Positions 25,380 through 28,303 of a stretch of DNA of 28,303 nucleotides are shown here, in pieces. The DNA lies in IMG/VR virus record IMGVR_UViG_3300009169_000077, positions 1 through 28,303 of that record; one strand, 5' to 3'. Source of the stretch: a virus. The position numbers and the translations under genes are program-made. How positions within the stretch are numbered: position 1 is the first letter of the stretch; every line of letters begins with the position of its first letter. A model generated the notes under the pieces. The model ran no database searches and was not told the DNA's origin. It worked only from the letters and a program-made list of their open reading frames with translations.

Positions 25380-27842
25380 ATGAAAGTATCTATTAAACAT
25401 ATTAAATGCTCAATGTCCCAAGAAAGTAAGGATCTTGCCAAAAAATTTATTAAGTTTTTAAATGATAAATACCCATTAAAGGACGACATTTTAGTTTCTT
25501 TCTTGGGTGATCGCACAGGTCAAATGACGACTGGTAGTAGAAGTGATGAGTTTGGTATTAAAATATTAACTAAAGGTCGGTTGAACCGAGATATCTTAAG
25601 AACCCTTGCTCACGAATGGATTCACGAACATCAAATGACCATATTAAAACGGGAAATTGGCCAAGATATTGGTGGAAAAAATGAGGATGAGGCAAATGCT
25701 GGTGCTGGACGATTAATTAAAATGTTTGAAAAGGAACACCCCGAAATGGTTAATATTGTTTATGAGGGGTTAAAACCCATTTCAAATAGAATTGATATCT
25801 TAACAGAACAAATCGTATTATTAGATAAAATTAACATTCAAAAAGAATTCATTACCGAAATGAAAAAAATTGGTATTGAGAAATTACCCTATTCATATTC
25901 GGCATTAAAACAATTTGTTGATCCTGAAACAATGGATGTTCATTATAACAAACATTATAAAGGTTATGTTAAAAAATTAAATGATGCCTTATCAAGTAGA
26001 AAAGGTGATATAGAACTTGAGGATATTATTAAAACAATCACTAAATTTAATACAAAGGTTAGAAATAATGCTGGTGGTGCATTTAATCACGCATTGTTTT
26101 GGAAAATGTTATCACCAAAAAAACAAACTTTAAAAGGGGATCTTTTAGATAAAATAACAAACCAATACAAATCATTTAAAAATTTTAAAGAAGAATTTAA
26201 TAAGGCCGCCTTGGATAGTTTTGGTTCAGGTTGGGTATGGTTGGTTTTAACAAAAACTAATAGATTAAAAATTATTACAACACCAAACCAAGATAACCCA
26301 TTAATGAATGATGTTAATGGTGGATATCCAATACTTGGGTTAGATCTTTGGGAACACGCATATTATTTAAGATATAAAAATAAACGAGACCAATATATTA
26401 ATAAATTTTGGAACCACATTAATTGGGAATTCGTTAACGATCTTTTTAATTTAAAAACAAACAAAAAAGAAACAATTAATGAATCGGTTGATCATAAGGA
26501 AAAATCAGCATTAAAATGGTTAAACAAGAAATTTGGTGATTTAACTCCGGTGGTTAAAGATGATAAAACATTTTATGTTAATAAAGACAGATTACCATTA
26601 TTTTACTATTATCATAATGGTTCAACAACTGGTTATATATATATAAATTACAAAAGAATTTGGGTATTTTTTGAAAACATTTTTGGTCTAAATAATTTAC
26701 AAATAAAGGATATCCTAAATGTATGGTTGGATGAGACCTATAATTTGAGGGACTTCACACCCGTTGATTTTTCAAGAATTAAATTCGACCCATTGGATGA
26801 GAACTATAATTCAGAAACAATTAACGAACATTTTATTTTATCTGAAAATAAAGAAGTCTTCCCATTAACCTCAAAATCTTTTAGAAGTTTAATAAACAAT
26901 GCTTACCCTAAATGTGAAGGTTTAAAATACACAAACGGTTGTTTAGGGAAAATTGAAACAGAACAATGTAAAACTGATGTGGGAATTATTGGTGGTAAAT
27001 ATTCGGAACAAAATTATGGTGGTAATGGTAATTGGTCAATCATAAACAGATTTGATACAAATAGTTCGGTACATAAAGAAATTCAAAAAATTTGGTCTGA
27101 GGAGACTGGTTCTACGGAAAATTTTAGAAAATGGATTATAAACAACATTGGAGAACTAGTAGGTGACAAAGGTAGATTTACCGAAAGATTGGTTGATATA
27201 AATAAAAACACTATTTTAACTGGTAGAGAAAATGAAAGTTATGCAAAAACAGTTATAATAAACAAATTTAAATTAAACCCTGATGAAGAAGGTCTTACTT
27301 GGAATATTATAGAAAGATGTGCTGGTGATGTTAGGGATAGAAAATTAGGTCAAGATTTTGATGTGATAATTGATGGGACTTCTTATTTTGTGCAAGTTAA
27401 ACCGGTTGATTATTCGTTGATTGAAAAATTTGGATCCGAAAGAGGGTATTATTATAAAGTTCCTTCTTGGCATAATCACAATAAATATAAAGAATCTAAT
27501 GTTGATATTATTCTTTACGTTGATAGACCTAAGAATAAATACATAATGTTTAGAAACGATTACTCAAGAATACAAACTGTGGCAAACCCAACGACATTCC
27601 CTAAGTTTTTTGTATATTATTATGAAAATCCAATTTATACAAATATGGAGTTTGAGGTACATATTGAAACAGAAAAGATTGATGCTAAACCAAAACTTGC
27701 AAGGAATAAAGAAAACGAAATAGATTATTATAAAGAAAGAATACAATATTATAAAGATAAATTAGGAGAACTTGGTGATTCTGAATATATTACTGAAAGG
27801 CTTAAGTTTTACAATAAAGAGTTATATCAACTTATTAATTAA
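25380..27842 (+). CDS. Putative polyprotein: HEXXH zincin, Mn superoxide dismutase, repeat domain, PD-(D/E)XK-like
   Basis: An 820-residue multidomain protein. Residues 1-143 hold HEWIH (H78, E79, H82) and a downstream EDEANAGAG (E104), the layout of ImmA/IrrE-like zinc metallopeptidases. Residues about 163-355 are a full Fe/Mn superoxide dismutase: LPYSYSALKQFVD, TMDVHYNKHY (ligand H188), GGAFNHALFW (H237), FGSGWVWLV and LGLDLWEHAYYL (D322, H326). NQDNPLM (Q304) and GG at 232-233 favour manganese. Residues about 377-459 are the aromatic-rich repeat domain. The C-terminal part (484-820) includes GQDFDVIIDG...FVQVKP (D659, Q672, K674), a PD-(D/E)XK-like core. The tripeptides ITE158-160, INE366-368 and INE481-483 precede the SOD, repeat and C-terminal domains, as expected for a protease-processed precursor. 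A TATTTAT element ends 5 nt before the ATG. Dismutation is well supported; processing and packaging are inference. Confidence 0.85.
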   Translation: MKVSIKHIKCSMSQESKDLAKKFIKFLNDKYPLKDDILVSFLGDRTGQMTTGSRSDEFGIKILTKGRLNRDILRTLAHEWIHEHQMTILKREIGQDIGGKNEDEANAGAGRLIKMFEKEHPEMVNIVYEGLKPISNRIDILTEQIVLLDKINIQKEFITEMKKIGIEKLPYSYSALKQFVDPETMDVHYNKHYKGYVKKLNDALSSRKGDIELEDIIKTITKFNTKVRNNAGGAFNHALFWKMLSPKKQTLKGDLLDKITNQYKSFKNFKEEFNKAALDSFGSGWVWLVLTKTNRLKIITTPNQDNPLMNDVNGGYPILGLDLWEHAYYLRYKNKRDQYINKFWNHINWEFVNDLFNLKTNKKETINESVDHKEKSALKWLNKKFGDLTPVVKDDKTFYVNKDRLPLFYYYHNGSTTGYIYINYKRIWVFFENIFGLNNLQIKDILNVWLDETYNLRDFTPVDFSRIKFDPLDENYNSETINEHFILSENKEVFPLTSKSFRSLINNAYPKCEGLKYTNGCLGKIETEQCKTDVGIIGGKYSEQNYGGNGNWSIINRFDTNSSVHKEIQKIWSEETGSTENFRKWIINNIGELVGDKGRFTERLVDINKNTILTGRENESYAKTVIINKFKLNPDEEGLTWNIIERCAGDVRDRKLGQDFDVIIDGTSYFVQVKPVDYSLIEKFGSERGYYYKVPSWHNHNKYKESNVDIILYVDRPKNKYIMFRNDYSRIQTVANPTTFPKFFVYYYENPIYTNMEFEVHIETEKIDAKPKLARNKENEIDYYKERIQYYKDKLGELGDSEYITERLKFYNKELYQLIN

Positions 27843-27845
27843 TAT

Positions 27846-27888
27846 AAAATGATATGAAAATAATAATAACTGAAAGTAGTAGGGACAG
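27846..27888 (+). repeat. 43-bp direct repeat, copy 1
   Basis: This stretch (AAAATGATATG through GGGACAG) is identical to 28194-28236, 348 bp downstream. It covers the last 8 bases before the ATG and the codons for MKIIITESSRD. Flanking sequence is similar but diverged, so it marks a tandem gene duplication. Confidence 0.9.
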
Positions 27889-28195
27889 GTTGGTTTTAAA
27901 ATGGTTAAACAGAGAGTTTGGCGATCTTACTTCGGTGGTTAGAGGTGATAAAACATATTATGTTGATGAGGACAGAGAACCATTATTTTACTATAACCAG
28001 GATGAAAAAAATGGGGTTGTTTATATAGATTACGACAGAATTTGGGTATTTTTTAATTCTATTTTTGGACTGAAAGACCCTCAAACACGAAAGATTCTGA
28101 AGGTATGGTTGGGGGAGACCTACAATTTAAAGGGTCTCACACCAAAAAATGGAATAATCTCTTTCCACCACTGTTGGAACAGACCTATAATTTAA
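27854..28195 (+). CDS. Aromatic-rich repeat-family protein, paralogue 3 (113 aa)
   Basis: The protein begins MKIIITESSRDRLV and continues straight into the repeat domain: LKWLNREFGDL, KTYYVDEDREPLFYY, VYIDYDRIWVFFNSIFGL and VWLGETYNLKGL. The leader ends in ITE at residue 7, like T4 capsid-targeting sequences cut after (L/I)-x-E. The last residues, SFHHCWNRPII, come from a 23-nt stretch that elsewhere (25248-25270) encodes part of WLEQTYNL in a different frame, so the C-terminus is a recombination scar. It starts 11 nt after the 820-residue gene and is followed 6 nt later by the next copy. No known function; possibly an internal head protein. Confidence 0.8.
   Translation: MKIIITESSRDRLVLKWLNREFGDLTSVVRGDKTYYVDEDREPLFYYNQDEKNGVVYIDYDRIWVFFNSIFGLKDPQTRKILKVWLGETYNLKGLTPKNGIISFHHCWNRPII
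28173..28195 (+). repeat. 23-bp direct repeat, out-of-frame copy
   Basis: Identical to 25248-25270 but read in another frame, giving the C-terminus WNRPII and stop of paralogue 3. It indicates that an extra repeat unit was largely deleted, leaving its end fused behind this gene. Confidence 0.8.
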
Positions 28196-28236
28196 AATGA
28201 TATGAAAATAATAATAACTGAAAGTAGTAGGGACAG
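28194..28236 (+). repeat. 43-bp direct repeat, copy 2
   Basis: Exact copy of 27846-27888, beginning within the stop codon of the preceding gene and covering the start of the next paralogue. It shows that the leader region is conserved at the DNA level and could support unequal recombination. Confidence 0.9.
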
Positions 28237-28303
28237 ATTGGTGTTTAAGTGGTTACACAAAGAGTTTGGTGATTTAACTCCGGAGGTTAAAGGTGATAAA
28301 ACA
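28202..28303 (+). CDS. Aromatic-rich repeat-family protein, paralogue 4 (partial)
   Basis: The frame opens with ATG at 28202 and runs off the right edge after 34 codons. It begins MKIIITESSRDRLV, identical to the preceding gene for 14 residues, then FKWLHKEFGDLTPEVKGDKT. Its first 35 nt lie within a 43-bp exact repeat of the preceding gene's start region. The array therefore continues to the right. This region has the same ITE leader and start of the repeat domain; the rest cannot be seen. Confidence 0.75.
   Translation, partial: MKIIITESSRDRLVFKWLHKEFGDLTPEVKGDKT

Noticed and set aside
27846-28303. CRISPR-like direct repeats
   Set aside because: Only two exact 43-bp copies occur, 348 bp apart, and they lie over gene starts; this is tandem gene duplication.
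1-28303. tRNA genes, integrase, transposase or attachment site
   Set aside because: None was seen by eye in intergenic gaps, which are all too short or lack cloverleaf pairing; a tRNA scan was not possible here.

Overview
This is a strongly AT-rich window from a large tailed bacteriophage with a contractile, T4-type tail. The main evidence is a run of tail genes in T4-like order on the minus strand. Transcribed right to left these are a neck-like protein, a gp15-like tail completion protein, sheath, a HAD-family hydrolase, tail tube, a gp26-like tail assembly chaperone, a tape measure, and then two giant baseplate proteins with a small LysM/gp53-like protein between them. Highly expressed genes such as sheath and tube have A/T-rich leaders instead of clear Shine-Dalgarno sequences. 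That fits a Bacteroidota host, but the host cannot be fixed from this window.

Left and centre (1-23030, minus strand): structural and assembly genes, closely packed. Strong hairpin terminators follow the sheath gene (17317-17341) and the tube gene (15781-15814). A small ribbon-helix-helix protein gene (21304-21468, plus strand) sits against the direction of the operon, between sheath and the gp15-like gene. The chaperone gene appears to continue in another frame after a T6-C run, a probable programmed +1 frameshift just upstream of the tape measure.

Right (23092-28303, plus strand): an accessory module diverging from the tail operon. It holds a SNF2-family helicase and then a family of proteins sharing an unrecognised aromatic-rich domain of about 85 residues, present in four copies. 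One copy is embedded in an 820-residue protein that also carries an HEXXH zincin-like region, a complete Mn-type superoxide dismutase domain and a PD-(D/E)XK-like C-terminal domain. The SOD, repeat and C-terminal domains of this protein are each preceded by an I-(T/N)-E tripeptide, and the short paralogues begin MKIIITES. This resembles the (L/I)-x-E cleavage and capsid-targeting signals of T4 internal proteins. The working hypothesis is a polyprotein and gene family packaged in the capsid, cut by the prohead protease and ejected into the host with the DNA.

A recurrent TATTTAT element lies on the sense strand upstream of most transcription units, often 14-18 nt before the ATG, and is a candidate phage promoter element. 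It also supports three start-codon choices. No tRNA, rRNA, CRISPR array, insertion sequence or integrase was seen. No gene-free stretch exceeds about 120 bases.
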